From Hydractinia symbiolongicarpus (taxonomy: Eukaryota; Cnidaria; Hydrozoa; Anthoathecata; Hydractiniidae), in the NCBI RefSeq assembly GCF_029227915.1, contig NC_079883.1:10912001-10976000 (forward strand): 64,000 bases of DNA, written 5' to 3'. This document shows, piece after piece, positions 8,837 through 24,852 of the stretch. Below the pieces are notes generated by a model. It made no database searches, had not been told where the DNA came from, and saw only the letters and a list, made by a program, of their open reading frames with translations. The number at the start of each line of letters is the position of its first letter. Position 1 is the first letter of the stretch. Both the position numbers and the translations under genes were made by a program.

Positions 8837-9022
8837 ATCGCTTCTCGGCCTAATGGCTAAGATCAAGTGTAGTATCTGTTCTTATCAGTTTAATATCTGG
8901 TAGGCCATTCTCTGAATGGTCAGTATATTAATCTGATTTTTGGCCTTGGGTCATGGAGGTGGATTCATTCACGCCGTGACCACGGGTTGCCTTGGTGTTG
9001 CACTATTACCGATGGCGGCCCA
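8837..9022 (+). ncRNA. U2: U2 snRNA, repeat 2
   Basis: I noticed no difference from the copy at 2985-3170. Confidence 0.96.
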
Positions 9023-9213
9023 CATAAGCAATAAAAGAATAATAGCAGTCCTCTTTCCGACGGCACTCTGCATAGTCTACGGCGGGAACAAAACGCGTAC
9101 ACTGGGGGAGAATACAGCCTATGCCCCGCGACACGGCAGTTTATAACACACTCAAGCCACAAGCATTAACAAACTTTGAAGGGTACCCTCATGCTACGGT
9201 GCAGTTCCAACTC

Positions 9214-9378
9214 ATACTTACCTGACGGGGAAGTAAAGACTGATCAATGAGGGTTTTCTTCCAGAGTGAGGCTCTTGCATTGCACTACGCTTGGGCTGAC
9301 CTCTGCGATTACTGCAAACGTCAGTAACTCGACCGTACAATTTCTGGTAGTGGGGGCCTGCGTCCGCGCTCGCCCCCT
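9214..9378 (+). ncRNA. U1: U1 snRNA, repeat 2
   Basis: I noticed no difference from the copy at 3362-3526. Confidence 0.96.
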
Positions 9379-9705
9379 CCTTAAGTCAAAATGAATGAGC
9401 TTAGAAAAGTTGCGCGGCCAAATGTCGGTGGTGACTTAAACGCTAAGGTAAAACCTCGCTTGGCTGTTACGAAACGTGATTGCGATATAAGTCCTCGGAA
9501 GGCGGCGGAATTTTATTTTATTTGCCATTCCGTCAGGGTTATTGGATGATCGGCAATAGATCGAGTTTGTATGCATTTGAAAGCTCTTTTTTCTCGTACT
9601 ATCACCTGAAAATGTCGTAGGAAAATGTCATAGGAAACACTTTCAACAACCGCCACGTTCCTTAATTGTTATAACAAGAAATATATCACAGCAAATGAAA
9701 ATGAA

Positions 9706-9825
9706 AAGCCTACGACACCGGGAGTTCCCAGGCGGTCCCCCATCCAAGTACTATCCCGGCCCGACGATGCTTAACTTCCGTGATCAGACGAGAACGGGTG
9801 TGTTCATCGTGGTATGGCCGTAGAC
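9706..9825 (-). rRNA. 5S: 5S rRNA, repeat 2
   Basis: Same sequence as at 3854-3973 by eye. Confidence 0.97.
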
Positions 9826-10022
9826 ATTAGTAGGTGCAAATACGTGCAATTTATTTTGACGTTGTGATCAAATTTTTTTATTTAATTTCTTTGAGTTACT
9901 TAGGACAAGGCGTATGCATGGATTATCTATTAGACTTTAAGGTTATAGTTTTGTGAAAAAAACAATGTTTTTTTAAAGATGTGTGGCTATAAAAATAGCC
10001 GTTGTTTTCTGAGTGTAGCGGT

Positions 10023-10403
10023 TTACTTCTTCTGTCCTTTGTCGTTCTTCTTTGGGAGTAAGACAGCTTGAATGTTTGGCAAAACACCACCAGCTGCAAT
10101 GGTTACACCGCTCAAAAGTTTGTTTAATTCTTCATCATTACGAACAGCCAATTGTAAATGTCTTGGAATAATCCTAGCTTTTTTGTTGTCTCTTGCTGCG
10201 TTACCAGCCAACTCCAATATCTCAGCAGATAAATATTCCAAGACGGCTGCTAAGTAAACTGGTGCTCCAGATCCAATTCGGTTAGCATAGTGCCCTCTAC
10301 GAAGGAATCTATGCACTCTACCGACTGGAAATTGAAGTCCAGCTCTTGAGGATTTTGTCTTGGCTTTAGCCTTAGCTTTTCCACCTTTTCCACGTCCAGA
10401 CAT
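10023..10403 (-). CDS. H2A: Histone H2A, repeat 2 (R17K)
   Basis: Differs from the copy at 4171-4551 at codon 17, AGA to AAA (10353-10355), a conservative tail change shared only with repeat 3. Stem-loop at 9985-10000. Confidence 0.99.
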   Translation of the reverse strand: MSGRGKGGKAKAKAKTKSSRAGLQFPVGRVHRFLRRGHYANRIGSGAPVYLAAVLEYLSAEILELAGNAARDNKKARIIPRHLQLAVRNDEELNKLLSGVTIAAGGVLPNIQAVLLPKKNDKGQKK

Positions 10404-10687
10404 AACTGCGATTTGATTTGTAAGTTAATACAAAAACGTACGAATATTTAACGTAAGTGTTAACGAAATAAACTTTACTCGTTTTTTCATCATAAAAATA
10501 GGATCGAAATCATGTTTTTTTAACCAATCATAATTAAGTATTAAACAAAAGATTTTTTTTTTAACCAATTAAATTGCGTATCGGCGTTTTCGGATCGAAT
10601 TCGATCCGATTTTTTTACTTATAAACAAAAAGTTTTGACTTGCAGTTTAATGCTTATTTACAAGTTAAGTAGCAAAAATTTTTAACC

Positions 10688-11092
10688 ATGTCTGACGCAG
10701 CAGCTAAAGGAGGAAAACAGGCACCTAAAGTAGCCAAGAAAGGTGAAAAAAGAGCCGGCAAAAAAGGAGGAAAGATTGGTGGAACTGGTGAAAAGAAACG
10801 CAAGAGAAAGAGAAAGGAAAGTTATGCTATTTACATCTACAATGTTTTGAAACAAGTTCACCCAGATGTCGGAGTTTCAAGCAAAGCTATGAGCATCATG
10901 AACTCATTTGTCAACGACATCTTTGAGCGCATTGCTTCCGAAGCTTCGCGTTTGGCTCTTCAAAACAAAAAGTCGACCATCTCTTCTCGTGAAATTCAAA
11001 CCGCAGTACGTCTTCTCTTGCCTGGAGAACTTGCAAAACACGCAGTCAGTGAAGGAACAAAAGCCGTCACAAAATACACAAGCAGCAAGTAA
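10688..11092 (+). CDS. H2B: Histone H2B, repeat 2
   Basis: Consensus protein of the array, with Val75. Stem-loop at 11116-11131. Confidence 0.99.
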   Translation: MSDAAAKGGKQAPKVAKKGEKRAGKKGGKIGGTGEKKRKRKRKESYAIYIYNVLKQVHPDVGVSSKAMSIMNSFVNDIFERIASEASRLALQNKKSTISSREIQTAVRLLLPGELAKHAVSEGTKAVTKYTSSK

Positions 11093-11552
11093 ACCAACGT
11101 CTACCAAACACAAACGGTCTTTTTTAAGACCACACATCTTTAAAAAAACATTTACTTGGCGTCACTACAAGTTAACCGAAGTTAATAAAACTTCTAAATA
11201 ATGTGCTTAAGAACACTAGCCTACATTTAAAATACTTCCCCATGTGTGTGTGGATTAGCTTCACTTTTCATACGTATTATTAGCTGTACTTGCAGAAAAG
11301 ACAAGTACATTGATCCATGTTATTGCTTACATTTAACTTAACCCAGCTTTTCACGGAAACACTCCCAGGCAAATTAACCCTACAAAGTATTTCTAAATTT
11401 TTTTTGTGTCATATATGACATAGTATCGTATAGCAATAAATGTAACTGTGACAAGACTTTACACATTGTGTAATTTGGAAGCGTGCACAAAGTAATGTTT
11501 TAAAAGATTTGTGGCTATAAAAATAGCCGTTTTTGTTGAGCAATGACAACGC

Positions 11553-11909
<357 letters not shown>

Positions 11910-12387
11910 TTAACAGAATTCAGACAGCTTTAAAAAGAGGCCATAAAATTACCTACTGCTCGTGGAAACACCCTAATTAACCAATAGAGTTGCGTCATTA
12001 CAAAATGTTCCGAACATTTTGTACATTTTTTTAAGTAAAACTGTAGTTTTTTTAAAAATTCGTGGTCTTAATGTTTCAGTAAGGCAATAAATTTGGCATC
12101 GTTGGAATTCGCCAAACCTTCTGCTACTTACTAAAAAAAAAAAAAGTCAAAAGCTTTTGTGTATCAGAAGATACAGCCGTTTTCCCGTAGCCAAAAAACA
12201 CAGATTTTATAAAAATGTTAAAGTAATGAGCGTAATGTCATTATGCAGCCAATCAGAAATTACTTTCTTAGCACCAATCAAATGGTTTGTTTTGAACCTT
12301 AGCTGTCAATCAATATGAGAAATAAAACTTTGGCGCGATAGTGCATTTTAGACCGTCTTGTGTATCCGTACTACATCGACTTCTTAA

Positions 12388-12801
<414 letters not shown>

Positions 12802-13162
12802 GCATCTTACCAAACAAAAAACGGCTATTTTTATAGCCACACATCCATAAAAAATATTACGGCTAGCTTTTTATATCAAACTTTGTCCTGCTTTCTGTTT
12901 AAATTTTATGCTACATAAAAATTTTATGCTACATAAAGTTTGACAATGTTAAAAATATGAAGGGCAAGAAAAGTAAAAGCAAGAAAATAAGAAATTTAAA
13001 AACGAAAATACTTAAACTTAGGGAATCTAATCTTAAATTTACTCTTTTTTAACTGTTTAAGTGACTTAAACAAGTTTAACTTTGTACCAAGATAATGTTT
13101 TTTTGTAAATGTGTGGCTATAAAAATAGCCGTTTGTTAATGTAATAGCCAGATACACACAAA

Positions 13163-13714
13163 TTATTTTTTTGCGGTCTTCTTTGCTGCCTTTTTGGGAG
13201 TCTTTTTGACCTTCTTTGCTGCAGGTTTTTTAGCAACAGGCTTCTTTGTGGGTTTCTTAGCTGCTGGTTTCTTAGCCGAGGCTTTCTTTGTGGCAGGCTT
13301 CTTTGCTGCTTTCTTTGGCGTGCTCTTCTTTGCTGGCTTCTTTTTTGGTGTACTTTTCTTTGCAGTAGGCTTCTTTGCCGTTGGCTTTTTTGCTGCGGCC
13401 TTTTTCTTAGGTTTTTCTTTTTTTACCTGACCTAGCTTGAATGATCCAGAAGCACCAGTGCCTTTAGTTTGAATCAAATCGCCTGATGTTACTCCTCGTT
13501 TAAGAGCCATTTTCAGATGATGATCTGAGTTTTCAGCAACTTTGTAATTTGCATGAATATATTTTGTAATAGCTTGGCGAGATGAACCACCGCGTTCCTT
13601 TAGGGTAGCGATAGCAGCCTTGATCATGTCCACATATTTAGGGTGATCAGCTGTCTTCTTTGCAGCAGGTTTCTTCTTGGGTGCGATTTTCTTTGGAGAA
13701 GCTGCTTCACTCAT
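13163..13714 (-). CDS. H1: Linker histone H1, repeat 3
   Basis: Consensus H1 of the array. Stem-loop at 13115-13130. Confidence 0.97.
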   Translation of the reverse strand: MSEAASPKKIAPKKKPAAKKTADHPKYVDMIKAAIATLKERGGSSRQAITKYIHANYKVAENSDHHLKMALKRGVTSGDLIQTKGTGASGSFKLGQVKKEKPKKKAAAKKPTAKKPTAKKSTPKKKPAKKSTPKKAAKKPATKKASAKKPAAKKPTKKPVAKKPAAKKVKKTPKKAAKKTAKK

Positions 13715-14293
13715 TTTTAATGTTTTCTTACAACAATCCAACGATAAACGATGCTTGTTATCACAGTAGAAGTATACTAAACATTACCGTGTAAATGAGA
13801 TATAATTTAAGACGGTGCGAAGTATGCGGACGTAAAAGTACCACTCCCGGGAATTGATTTGGCGCGAAAACAGAAATGTGTGTTTCTGTACATCGTATAA
13901 TGTCCGTTTTGGGTGCCGCGACTATGCGAAAGCATGTTAATTTTTATTTGTAGTACGACGCAATAGTCTGCAAGAGAAGCTGCTGGAGTTTGAGGTCTTC
14001 AGCATTACATCTAGTCTGTTAATTTGGGCTTCTTCCGCGCTCGTGTTAGGATTTTCATAAAGCGTTCTTTGGTTTGCGTTGCGTATGTCGGCCTACATCA
14101 TCGACACGGCCTGTTTCCGGCTATTAGGAGCAATTCATATATTGGGCACTGCGTTTCGACTTTTTTATTAGACCACAGTAAAAAAATTCACTCACAGAAG
14201 TCCCTTTCTTTCATGGCTACAAACACGAAGAATTCTGTCGTAAGTAAAACGAATGCGCAAGCCAAAATGACGATGGGGCGAAGTCATAAGCAT

Positions 14294-14366
14294 GGCCCTG
14301 TGGCCCAATGGATAAGGCATCTGACTACGAATCAGGGGATTCCAGGTTGGACTCCTGGCAGGGTCG
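14294..14366 (+). tRNA. tRNA-Arg-ACG: tRNA-Arg(ACG), C56G variant, probably inactive
   Basis: Carries the same C56-to-G change (14349) in the T loop and B box as the repeat 2 copy; otherwise intact. Confidence 0.9.
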
Positions 14367-14688
14367 CACTGTCGCATTTCGGCTGCATGGTCTACTGTGT
14401 AACGCGCGCGCACGTTCTGGCGTAATGCGTTGATAAACGGAATGTACGCAGACATATTGGAAAGTAATATCACGCACTTAGTATCGTCGCCTTTGTTAGC
14501 ATTCATGTAAGTTACCATCCACTCGCTACAGTCGCTCTCCATCCTACGGCTAAATCAACAGCCGTGATTTTTACTATGTCGCCGTCCATCCGTACGCGGT
14601 GACAGTTGTAAGCTTTACAGTAACGTGACATGCTCCACAAGCAGTTACGGTGTGTGGACGATGCCTATCATGGCAACGCTTGTTCTTT

Positions 14689-14874
14689 ATCGCTTCTCGG
14701 CCTAATGGCTAAGATCAAGTGTAGTATCTGTTCTTATCAGTTTAATATCTGGTAGGCCATTCTCTGAATGGTCAGTATATTAATCTGATTTTTGGCCTTG
14801 GGTCATGGAGGTGGATTCATTCACGCCGTGACCACGGGTTGCCTTGGTGTTGCACTATTACCGATGGCGGCCCA
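14689..14874 (+). ncRNA. U2: U2 snRNA, repeat 3
   Basis: No difference noticed from repeat 1. Confidence 0.96.
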
Positions 14875-15065
14875 CATAAGCAATAAAAGAATAATAGCAG
14901 TCCTCTTTCCGACGGCACTCTGCATAGTCTACGGCGGGAACAAAACGCGTACACTGGGGGAGAATACAGCCTATGCCCCGCGACACGGCAGTTTATAACA
15001 CACTCAAGCCACAAGCATTAACAAACTTTGAAGGGTACCCTCATGCTACGGTGCAGTTCCAACTC

Positions 15066-15230
15066 ATACTTACCTGACGGGGAAGTAAAGACTGATCAAT
15101 GAGGGTTTTCTTCCAGAGTGAGGCTCTTGCATTGCACTACGCTTGGGCTGACCTCTGCGATTACTGCAAACGTCAGTAACTCGACCGTACAATTTCTGGT
15201 AGTGGGGGCCTGCGTCCGCGCTCGCCCCCT
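15066..15230 (+). ncRNA. U1: U1 snRNA, repeat 3
   Basis: No difference noticed from repeat 1. Confidence 0.96.
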
Positions 15231-15557
15231 CCTTAAGTCAAAATGAATGAGCTTAGAAAAGTTGCGCGGCCAAATGTCGGTGGTGACTTAAACGCTAAGG
15301 TAAAACCTCGCTTGGCTGTTACGAAACGTGATTGCGATATAAGTCCTCGGAAGGCGGCGGAATTTTATTTTATTTGCCATTCCGTCAGGGTTATTGGATG
15401 ATCGGCAATAGATCGAGTTTGTATGCATTTGAAAGCTCTTTTTTCTCGTACTATCACCTGAAAATGTCGTAGGAAAATGTCATAGGAAACACTTTCAACA
15501 ACCGCCACGTTCCTTAATTGTTATAACAAGAAATATATCACAGCAAATGAAAATGAA

Positions 15558-15677
15558 AAGCCTACGACACCGGGAGTTCCCAGGCGGTCCCCCATCCAAG
15601 TACTATCCCGGCCCGACGATGCTTAACTTCCGTGATCAGACGAGAACGGGTGTGTTCATCGTGGTATGGCCGTAGAC
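15558..15677 (-). rRNA. 5S: 5S rRNA, repeat 3
   Basis: Same as repeat 1 by eye. Confidence 0.97.
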
Positions 15678-15874
15678 ATTAGTAGGTGCAAATACGTGCA
15701 ATTTATTTTGACGTTGTGATCAAATTTTTTTATTTAATTTCTTTGAGTTACTTAGGACAAGGCGTATGCATGGATTATCTATTAGACTTTAAGGTTATAG
15801 TTTTGTGAAAAAAACAATGTTTTGTTAAAGATGTGTGGCTATAAAAATAGCCGTTGTTTTCTGAGTGTAGCGGT

Positions 15875-16255
15875 TTACTTCTTCTGTCCTTTGTCGTTCT
15901 TCTTTGGGAGTAAGACAGCTTGAATGTTTGGCAAAACACCACCAGCTGCAATGGTTACACCGCTCAAAAGTTTGTTTAATTCTTCATCATTACGAACAGC
16001 CAATTGTAAATGTCTTGGAATAATCCTAGCTTTTTTGTTGTCTCTTGCTGCGTTACCAGCCAACTCCAATATCTCAGCAGATAAATATTCCAAGACGGCT
16101 GCTAAGTAAACTGGTGCTCCAGATCCAATTCGGTTAGCATAGTGCCCTCTACGAAGGAATCTATGCACTCTACCGACTGGAAATTGAAGTCCAGCTCTTG
16201 AGGATTTTGTCTTGGCTTTAGCCTTAGCTTTTCCACCTTTTCCACGTCCAGACAT
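15875..16255 (-). CDS. H2A: Histone H2A, repeat 3 (R17K)
   Basis: Lys17 variant shared with repeat 2. Stem-loop at 15837-15852. The downstream A run is broken here, giving ATCTTTAACAAAACATT. Confidence 0.99.
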   Translation of the reverse strand: MSGRGKGGKAKAKAKTKSSRAGLQFPVGRVHRFLRRGHYANRIGSGAPVYLAAVLEYLSAEILELAGNAARDNKKARIIPRHLQLAVRNDEELNKLLSGVTIAAGGVLPNIQAVLLPKKNDKGQKK

Positions 16256-16539
16256 AACTGCGATTTGATTTGTAAGTTAATACAAAAACGTACGAATATT
16301 TAACGTAAGTGTTAACGAAATAAACTTTACTCGTTTTTTCATCATAAAAATAGGATCGAAATCATGTTTTTTTAACCAATCATAATTAAGTATTAAACAA
16401 AAGATTTTTTTTTTAACCAATTAAATTGCGTATCGGCGTTTTCGGATCGAATTCGATCCGATTTTTTTACTTATAAACAAAAAGTTTTGACTTGCAGTTT
16501 AATGCTTATTTACAAGTTAAGTAGCAAAAATTTTTAACC

Positions 16540-16944
16540 ATGTCTGACGCAGCAGCTAAAGGAGGAAAACAGGCACCTAAAGTAGCCAAGAAAGGTGAAA
16601 AAAGAGCCGGCAAAAAAGGAGGAAAGATTGGTGGAACTGGTGAAAAGAAACGCAAGAGAAAGAGAAAGGAAAGTTATGCTATTTACATCTACAATGTTTT
16701 GAAACAAGTTCACCCAGATGTCGGAGTTTCAAGCAAAGCTATGAGCATCATGAACTCATTTGTCAACGACATCTTTGAGCGCATTGCTTCCGAAGCTTCG
16801 CGTTTGGCTCTTCAAAACAAAAAGTCGACCATCTCTTCTCGTGAAATTCAAACCGCAGTACGTCTTCTCTTGCCTGGAGAACTTGCAAAACACGCAGTCA
16901 GTGAAGGAACAAAAGCCGTCACAAAATACACAAGCAGCAAGTAA
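16540..16944 (+). CDS. H2B: Histone H2B, repeat 3
   Basis: Consensus H2B. Stem-loop at 16968-16983. Confidence 0.99.
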   Translation: MSDAAAKGGKQAPKVAKKGEKRAGKKGGKIGGTGEKKRKRKRKESYAIYIYNVLKQVHPDVGVSSKAMSIMNSFVNDIFERIASEASRLALQNKKSTISSREIQTAVRLLLPGELAKHAVSEGTKAVTKYTSSK

Positions 16945-17404
16945 ACCAACGTCTACCAAACACAAACGGTCTTTTTTAAGACCACACATCTTTAAAAAAA
17001 CATTTACTTGGCGTCACTACAAGTTAACCGAAGTTAATAAAACTTCTAAATAATGTGCTTAAGAACACTAGCCTACATTTAAAATACTTCCCCATGTGTG
17101 TGTGGATTAGCTTCACTTTTCATACGTATTATTAGCTGTACTTGCAGAAAAGACAAGTACATTGATCCATGTTATTGCTTACATTTAACTTAACCCAGCT
17201 TTTCACGGAAACACTCCCAGGCAAATTAACCCTACAAAGTATTTCTAAATTTTTTTTGTGTCATATATGACATAGTATCGTATAGCAATAAATGTAACTG
17301 TGACAAGACTTTACACATTGTGTAATTTGGAAGCGTGCACAAAGTAATGTTTTAAAAGATTTGTGGCTATAAAAATAGCCGTTTTTGTTGAGCAATGACA
17401 ACGC

Positions 17405-17761
<357 letters not shown>

Positions 17762-18239
17762 TTAACAGAATTCAGACAGCTTTAAAAAGAGGCCATAAAA
17801 TTACCTACTGCTCGTGGAAACACCCTAATTAACCAATAGAGTTGCGTCATTACAAAATGTTCCGAACATTTTGTACATTTTTTTAAGTAAAACTGTAGTT
17901 TTTTTAAAAATTCGTGGTCTTAATGTTTCAGTAAGGCAATAAATTTGGCATCGTTGGAATTCGCCAAACCTTCTGCTACTTACTAAAAAAAAAAAAAGTC
18001 AAAAGCTTTTGTGTATCAGAAGATACAGCCGTTTTCCCGTAGCCAAAAAACACAGATTTTATAAAAATGTTAAAGTAATGAGCGTAATGTCATTATGCAG
18101 CCAATCAGAAATTACTTTCTTAGCACCAATCAAATGGTTTGTTTTGAACCTTAGCTGTCAATCAATATGAGAAATAAAACTTTGGCGCGATAGTGCATTT
18201 TAGACCGTCTTGTGTATCCGTACTACATCGACTTCTTAA

Positions 18240-18653
<414 letters not shown>

Positions 18654-19014
18654 GCATCTTACCAAACAAAAAACGGCTATTTTTATAGCCACACATCCAT
18701 AAAAAATATTACGGCTAGCTTTTTATATCAAACTTTGTCCTGCTTTCTGTTTAAATTTTATGCTACATAAAAATTTTATGCTACATAAAGTTTGACAATG
18801 TTAAAAATATGAAGGGCAAGAAAAGTAAAAGCAAGAAAATAAGAAATTTAAAAACGAAAATACTTAAACTTAGGGAATCTAATCTTAAATTTACTCTTTT
18901 TTAACTGTTTAAGTGACTTAAACAAGTTTAACTTTGTACCAAGATAATGTTTTTTTGTAAATGTGTGGCTATAAAAATAGCCGTTTGTTAATGTAATAGC
19001 CAGATACACACAAA

Positions 19015-19566
19015 TTATTTTTTTGCGGTCTTCTTTGCTGCCTTTTTGGGAGTCTTTTTGACCTTCTTTGCTGCAGGTTTTTTAGCAACAGGCTTCTTTG
19101 TGGGTTTCTTAGCTGCTGGTTTCTTAGCCGAGGCTTTCTTTGTGGCAGGCTTCTTTGCTGCTTTCTTTGGCGTGCTCTTCTTTGCTGGCTTCTTTTTTGG
19201 TGTACTTTTCTTTGCAGTAGGCTTCTTTGCCGTTGGCTTTTTTGCTGCGGCCTTTTTCTTAGGTTTTTCTTTTTTTACCTGACCTAGCTTGAATGATCCA
19301 GAAGCACCAGTGCCTTTAGTTTGAATCAAATCGCCTGATGTTACTCCTCGTTTAAGAGCCATTTTCAGATGATGATCTGAGTTTTCAGCAACTTTGTAAT
19401 TTGCATGAATATATTTTGTAATAGCTTGGCGAGATGAACCACCGCGTTCCTTTAGGGTAGCGATAGCAGCCTTGATCATGTCCACATATTTAGGGTGATC
19501 AGCTGTCTTCTTTGCAGCAGGTTTCTTCTTGGGTGCGATTTTCTTTGGAGAAGCTGCTTCACTCAT
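19015..19566 (-). CDS. H1: Linker histone H1, repeat 4
   Basis: Consensus H1. Stem-loop at 18967-18982. Confidence 0.97.
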   Translation of the reverse strand: MSEAASPKKIAPKKKPAAKKTADHPKYVDMIKAAIATLKERGGSSRQAITKYIHANYKVAENSDHHLKMALKRGVTSGDLIQTKGTGASGSFKLGQVKKEKPKKKAAAKKPTAKKPTAKKSTPKKKPAKKSTPKKAAKKPATKKASAKKPAAKKPTKKPVAKKPAAKKVKKTPKKAAKKTAKK

Positions 19567-20145
19567 TTTTAATGTTTTCTTACAACAATCCAACGATAAA
19601 CGATGCTTGTTATCACAGTAGAAGTATACTAAACATTACCGTGTAAATGAGATATAATTTAAGACGGTGCGAAGTATGCGGACGTAAAAGTACCACTCCC
19701 GGGAATTGATTTGGCGCGAAAACAGAAATGTGTGTTTCTGTACATCGTATAATGTCCGTTTTGGGTGCCGCGACTATGCGAAAGCATGTTAATTTTTATT
19801 TGTAGTACGACGCAATAGTCTGCAAGAGAAGCTGCTGGAGTTTGAGGTCTTCAGCATTACATCTAGTCTGTTAATTTGGGCTTCTTCCGCGCTCGTGTTA
19901 GGATTTTCATAAAGCGTTCTTTGGTTTGCGTTGCGTATGTCGGCCTACATCATCGACACGGCCTGTTTCCGGCTATTAGGAGCAATTCATATATTGGGCA
20001 CTGCGTTTCGACTTTTTTATTAGACCACAGTAAAAAAATTCACTCACAGAAGTCCCTTTCTTTCATGGCTACAAACACGAAGAATTCTGTCGTAAGTAAA
20101 ACGAATGCGCAAGCCAAAATGACGATGGGGCGAAGTCATAAGCAT

Positions 20146-20218
20146 GGCCCTGTGGCCCAATGGATAAGGCATCTGACTACGAATCAGGGGATTCCAGGTT
20201 CGACTCCTGGCAGGGTCG
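20146..20218 (+). tRNA. tRNA-Arg-ACG: tRNA-Arg(ACG), repeat 4
   Basis: Intact TTCGACT T loop and B box, as in repeat 1. Confidence 0.97.
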
Positions 20219-20540
20219 CACTGTCGCATTTCGGCTGCATGGTCTACTGTGTAACGCGCGCGCACGTTCTGGCGTAATGCGTTGATAAACGGAATGTACG
20301 CAGACATATTGGAAAGTAATATCACGCACTTAGTATCGTCGCCTTTGTTAGCATTCATGTAAGTTACCATCCACTCGCTACAGTCGCTCTCCATCCTACG
20401 GCTAAATCAACAGCCGTGATTTTTACTATGTCGCCGTCCATCCGTACGCGGTGACAGTTGTAAGCTTTACAGTAACGTGACATGCTCCACAAGCAGTTAC
20501 GGTGTGTGGACGATGCCTATCATGGCAACGCTTGTTCTTT

Positions 20541-20726
20541 ATCGCTTCTCGGCCTAATGGCTAAGATCAAGTGTAGTATCTGTTCTTATCAGTTTAATAT
20601 CTGGTAGGCCATTCTCTGAATGGTCAGTATATTAATCTGATTTTTGGCCTTGGGTCATGGAGGTGGATTCATTCACGCCGTGACCACGGGTTGCCTTGGT
20701 GTTGCACTATTACCGATGGCGGCCCA
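20541..20726 (+). ncRNA. U2: U2 snRNA, repeat 4
   Basis: No difference noticed from repeat 1. Confidence 0.96.
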
Positions 20727-20917
20727 CATAAGCAATAAAAGAATAATAGCAGTCCTCTTTCCGACGGCACTCTGCATAGTCTACGGCGGGAACAAAACGC
20801 GTACACTGGGGGAGAATACAGCCTATGCCCCGCGACACGGCAGTTTATAACACACTCAAGCCACAAGCATTAACAAACTTTGAAGGGTACCCTCATGCTA
20901 CGGTGCAGTTCCAACTC

Positions 20918-21082
20918 ATACTTACCTGACGGGGAAGTAAAGACTGATCAATGAGGGTTTTCTTCCAGAGTGAGGCTCTTGCATTGCACTACGCTTGGGC
21001 TGACCTCTGCGATTACTGCAAACGTCAGTAACTCGACCGTACAATTTCTGGTAGTGGGGGCCTGCGTCCGCGCTCGCCCCCT
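20918..21082 (+). ncRNA. U1: U1 snRNA, repeat 4
   Basis: No difference noticed from repeat 1. Confidence 0.96.
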
Positions 21083-21409
21083 CCTTAAGTCAAAATGAAT
21101 GAGCTTAGAAAAGTTGCGCGGCCAAATGTCGGTGGTGACTTAAACGCTAAGGTAAAACCTCGCTTGGCTGTTACGAAACGTGATTGCGATATAAGTCCTC
21201 GGAAGGCGGCGGAATTTTATTTTATTTGCCATTCCGTCAGGGTTATTGGATGATCGGCAATAGATCGAGTTTGTATGCATTTGAAAGCTCTTTTTTCTCG
21301 TACTATCACCTGAAAATGTCGTAGGAAAATGTCATAGGAAACACTTTCAACAACCGCCACGTTCCTTAATTGTTATAACAAGAAATATATCACAGCAAAT
21401 GAAAATGAA

Positions 21410-21529
21410 AAGCCTACGACACCGGGAGTTCCCAGGCGGTCCCCCATCCAAGTACTATCCCGGCCCGACGATGCTTAACTTCCGTGATCAGACGAGAACG
21501 GGTGTGTTCATCGTGGTATGGCCGTAGAC
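21410..21529 (-). rRNA. 5S: 5S rRNA, repeat 4
   Basis: Same as repeat 1 by eye. Confidence 0.97.
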
Positions 21530-21726
21530 ATTAGTAGGTGCAAATACGTGCAATTTATTTTGACGTTGTGATCAAATTTTTTTATTTAATTTCTTTGAGT
21601 TACTTAGGACAAGGCGTATGCATGGATTATCTATTAGACTTTAAGGTTATAGTTTTGTGAAAAAAACAATGTTTTTTTAAAGATGTGTGGCTATAAAAAT
21701 AGCCGTTGTTTTCTGAGTGTAGCGGT

Positions 21727-22107
21727 TTACTTCTTCTGTCCTTTGTCGTTCTTCTTTGGGAGTAAGACAGCTTGAATGTTTGGCAAAACACCACCAGCTG
21801 CAATGGTTACACCGCTCAAAAGTTTGTTTAATTCTTCATCATTACGAACAGCCAATTGTAAATGTCTTGGAATAATCCTAGCTTTTTTGTTGTCTCTTGC
21901 TGCGTTACCAGCCAACTCCAATATCTCAGCAGATAAATATTCCAAGACGGCTGCTAAGTAAACTGGTGCTCCAGATCCAATTCGGTTAGCATAGTGCCCT
22001 CTACGAAGGAATCTATGCACTCTGCCGACTGGAAATTGAAGTCCAGCTCTTGAGGATCTTGTCTTGGCTTTAGCCTTAGCTTTTCCACCTTTTCCACGTC
22101 CAGACAT
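21727..22107 (-). CDS. H2A: Histone H2A, repeat 4
   Basis: Consensus protein with Arg17 and one silent base change (22024). Stem-loop at 21689-21704. Confidence 0.99.
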   Translation of the reverse strand: MSGRGKGGKAKAKAKTRSSRAGLQFPVGRVHRFLRRGHYANRIGSGAPVYLAAVLEYLSAEILELAGNAARDNKKARIIPRHLQLAVRNDEELNKLLSGVTIAAGGVLPNIQAVLLPKKNDKGQKK

Positions 22108-22391
22108 AACTGCGATTTGATTTGTAAGTTAATACAAAAACGTACGAATATTTAACGTAAGTGTTAACGAAATAAACTTTACTCGTTTTTTCATCATAAA
22201 AATAGGATCGAAATCATGTTTTTTTAACCAATCATAATTAAGTATTAAACAAAAGATTTTTTTTTTAACCAATTAAATTGCGTATCGGCGTTTTCGGATC
22301 GAATTCGATCCGATTTTTTTACTTATAAACAAAAAGTTTTGACTTGCAGTTTAATGCTTATTTACAAGTTAAGTAGCAAAAATTTTTAACC

Positions 22392-22796
22392 ATGTCTGAC
22401 GCAGCAGCTAAAGGAGGAAAACAGGCACCTAAAGTAGCCAAGAAAGGTGAAAAAAGAGCCGGCAAAAAAGGAGGAAAGATTGGTGGAACTGGTGAAAAGA
22501 AACGCAAGAGAAAGAGAAAGGAAAGTTATGCTATTTACATCTACAATGTTTTGAAACAAGTTCACCCAGATGTCGGAGTTTCAAGCAAAGCTATGAGCAT
22601 CATGAACTCATTTGTCAACGACATCTTTGAGCGCATTGCTTCCGAAGCTTCGCGTTTGGCTCTTCAAAACAAAAAGTCGACCATCTCTTCTCGTGAAATT
22701 CAAACCGCAGTACGTCTTCTCTTGCCTGGAGAACTTGCAAAACACGCAGTCAGTGAAGGAACAAAAGCCGTCACAAAATACACAAGCAGCAAGTAA
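22392..22796 (+). CDS. H2B: Histone H2B, repeat 4
   Basis: Consensus H2B. Stem-loop at 22820-22835. Confidence 0.99.
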   Translation: MSDAAAKGGKQAPKVAKKGEKRAGKKGGKIGGTGEKKRKRKRKESYAIYIYNVLKQVHPDVGVSSKAMSIMNSFVNDIFERIASEASRLALQNKKSTISSREIQTAVRLLLPGELAKHAVSEGTKAVTKYTSSK

Positions 22797-23256
22797 ACCA
22801 ACGTCTACCAAACACAAACGGTCTTTTTTAAGACCACACATCTTTAAAAAAACATTTACTTGGCGTCACTACAAGTTAACCGAAGTTAATAAAACTTCTA
22901 AATAATGTGCTTAAGAACACTAGCCTACATTTAAAATACTTCCCCATGTGTGTGTGGATTAGCTTCACTTTTCATACGTATTATTAGCTGTACTTGCAGA
23001 AAAGACAAGTACATTGATCCATGTTATTGCTTACATTTAACTTAACCCAGCTTTTCACGGAAACACTCCCAGGCAAATTAACCCTACAAAGTATTTCTAA
23101 ATTTTTTTTGTGTCATATATGACATAGTATCGTATAGCAATAAATGTAACTGTGACAAGACTTTACACATTGTGTAATTTGGAAGCGTGCACAAAGTAAT
23201 GTTTTAAAAGATTTGTGGCTATAAAAATAGCCGTTTTTGTTGAGCAATGACAACGC

Positions 23257-23619
<363 letters not shown>

Positions 23620-24077
23620 TTAAAAAGAGGCCATAAAATTACCTACTGCTCGTGGAAACACCCTAATTAACCAATAGAGTTGCGTCATTACAAAATGTTC
23701 CGAACATTTTGTACATTTTTTTAAGTAAAACTGTAGTTTTTTTAAAAATTCGTGGTCTTAATGTTTCAGTAAGGCAATAAATTTGGCATCGTTGGAATTC
23801 GCCAAACCTTCTGCTACTTACTAAAAAAAAAAAAAGTCAAAAGCTTTTGTGTATCAGAAGATACAGCCGTTTTCCCGTAGCCAAAAAACACAGATTTTAT
23901 AAAAATGTTAAAGTAATGAGCGTAATGTCATTATGCAGCCAATCAGAAATTACTTTCTTAGCACCAATCAAATGGTTTGTTTTGAACCTTAGCTGTCAAT
24001 CAATATGAGAAATAAAACTTTGGCGCGATAGTGCATTTTAGACCGTCTTGTGTATCCGTACTACATCGACTTCTTAA

Positions 24078-24491
<414 letters not shown>

Positions 24492-24852
24492 GCATCTTAC
24501 CAAACAAAAAACGGCTATTTTTATAGCCACACATCCATAAAAAATATTACGGCTAGCTTTTTATATCAAACTTTGTCCTGCTTTCTGTTTAAATTTTATG
24601 CTACATAAAAATTTTATGCTACATAAAGTTTGACAATGTTAAAAATATGAAGGGCAAGAAAAGTAAAAGCAAGAAAATAAGAAATTTAAAAACGAAAATA
24701 CTTAAACTTAGGGAATCTAATCTTAAATTTACTCTTTTTTAACTGTTTAAGTGACTTAAACAAGTTTAACTTTGTACCAAGATAATGTTTTTTTGTAAAT
24801 GTGTGGCTATAAAAATAGCCGTTTGTTAATGTAATAGCCAGATACACACAAA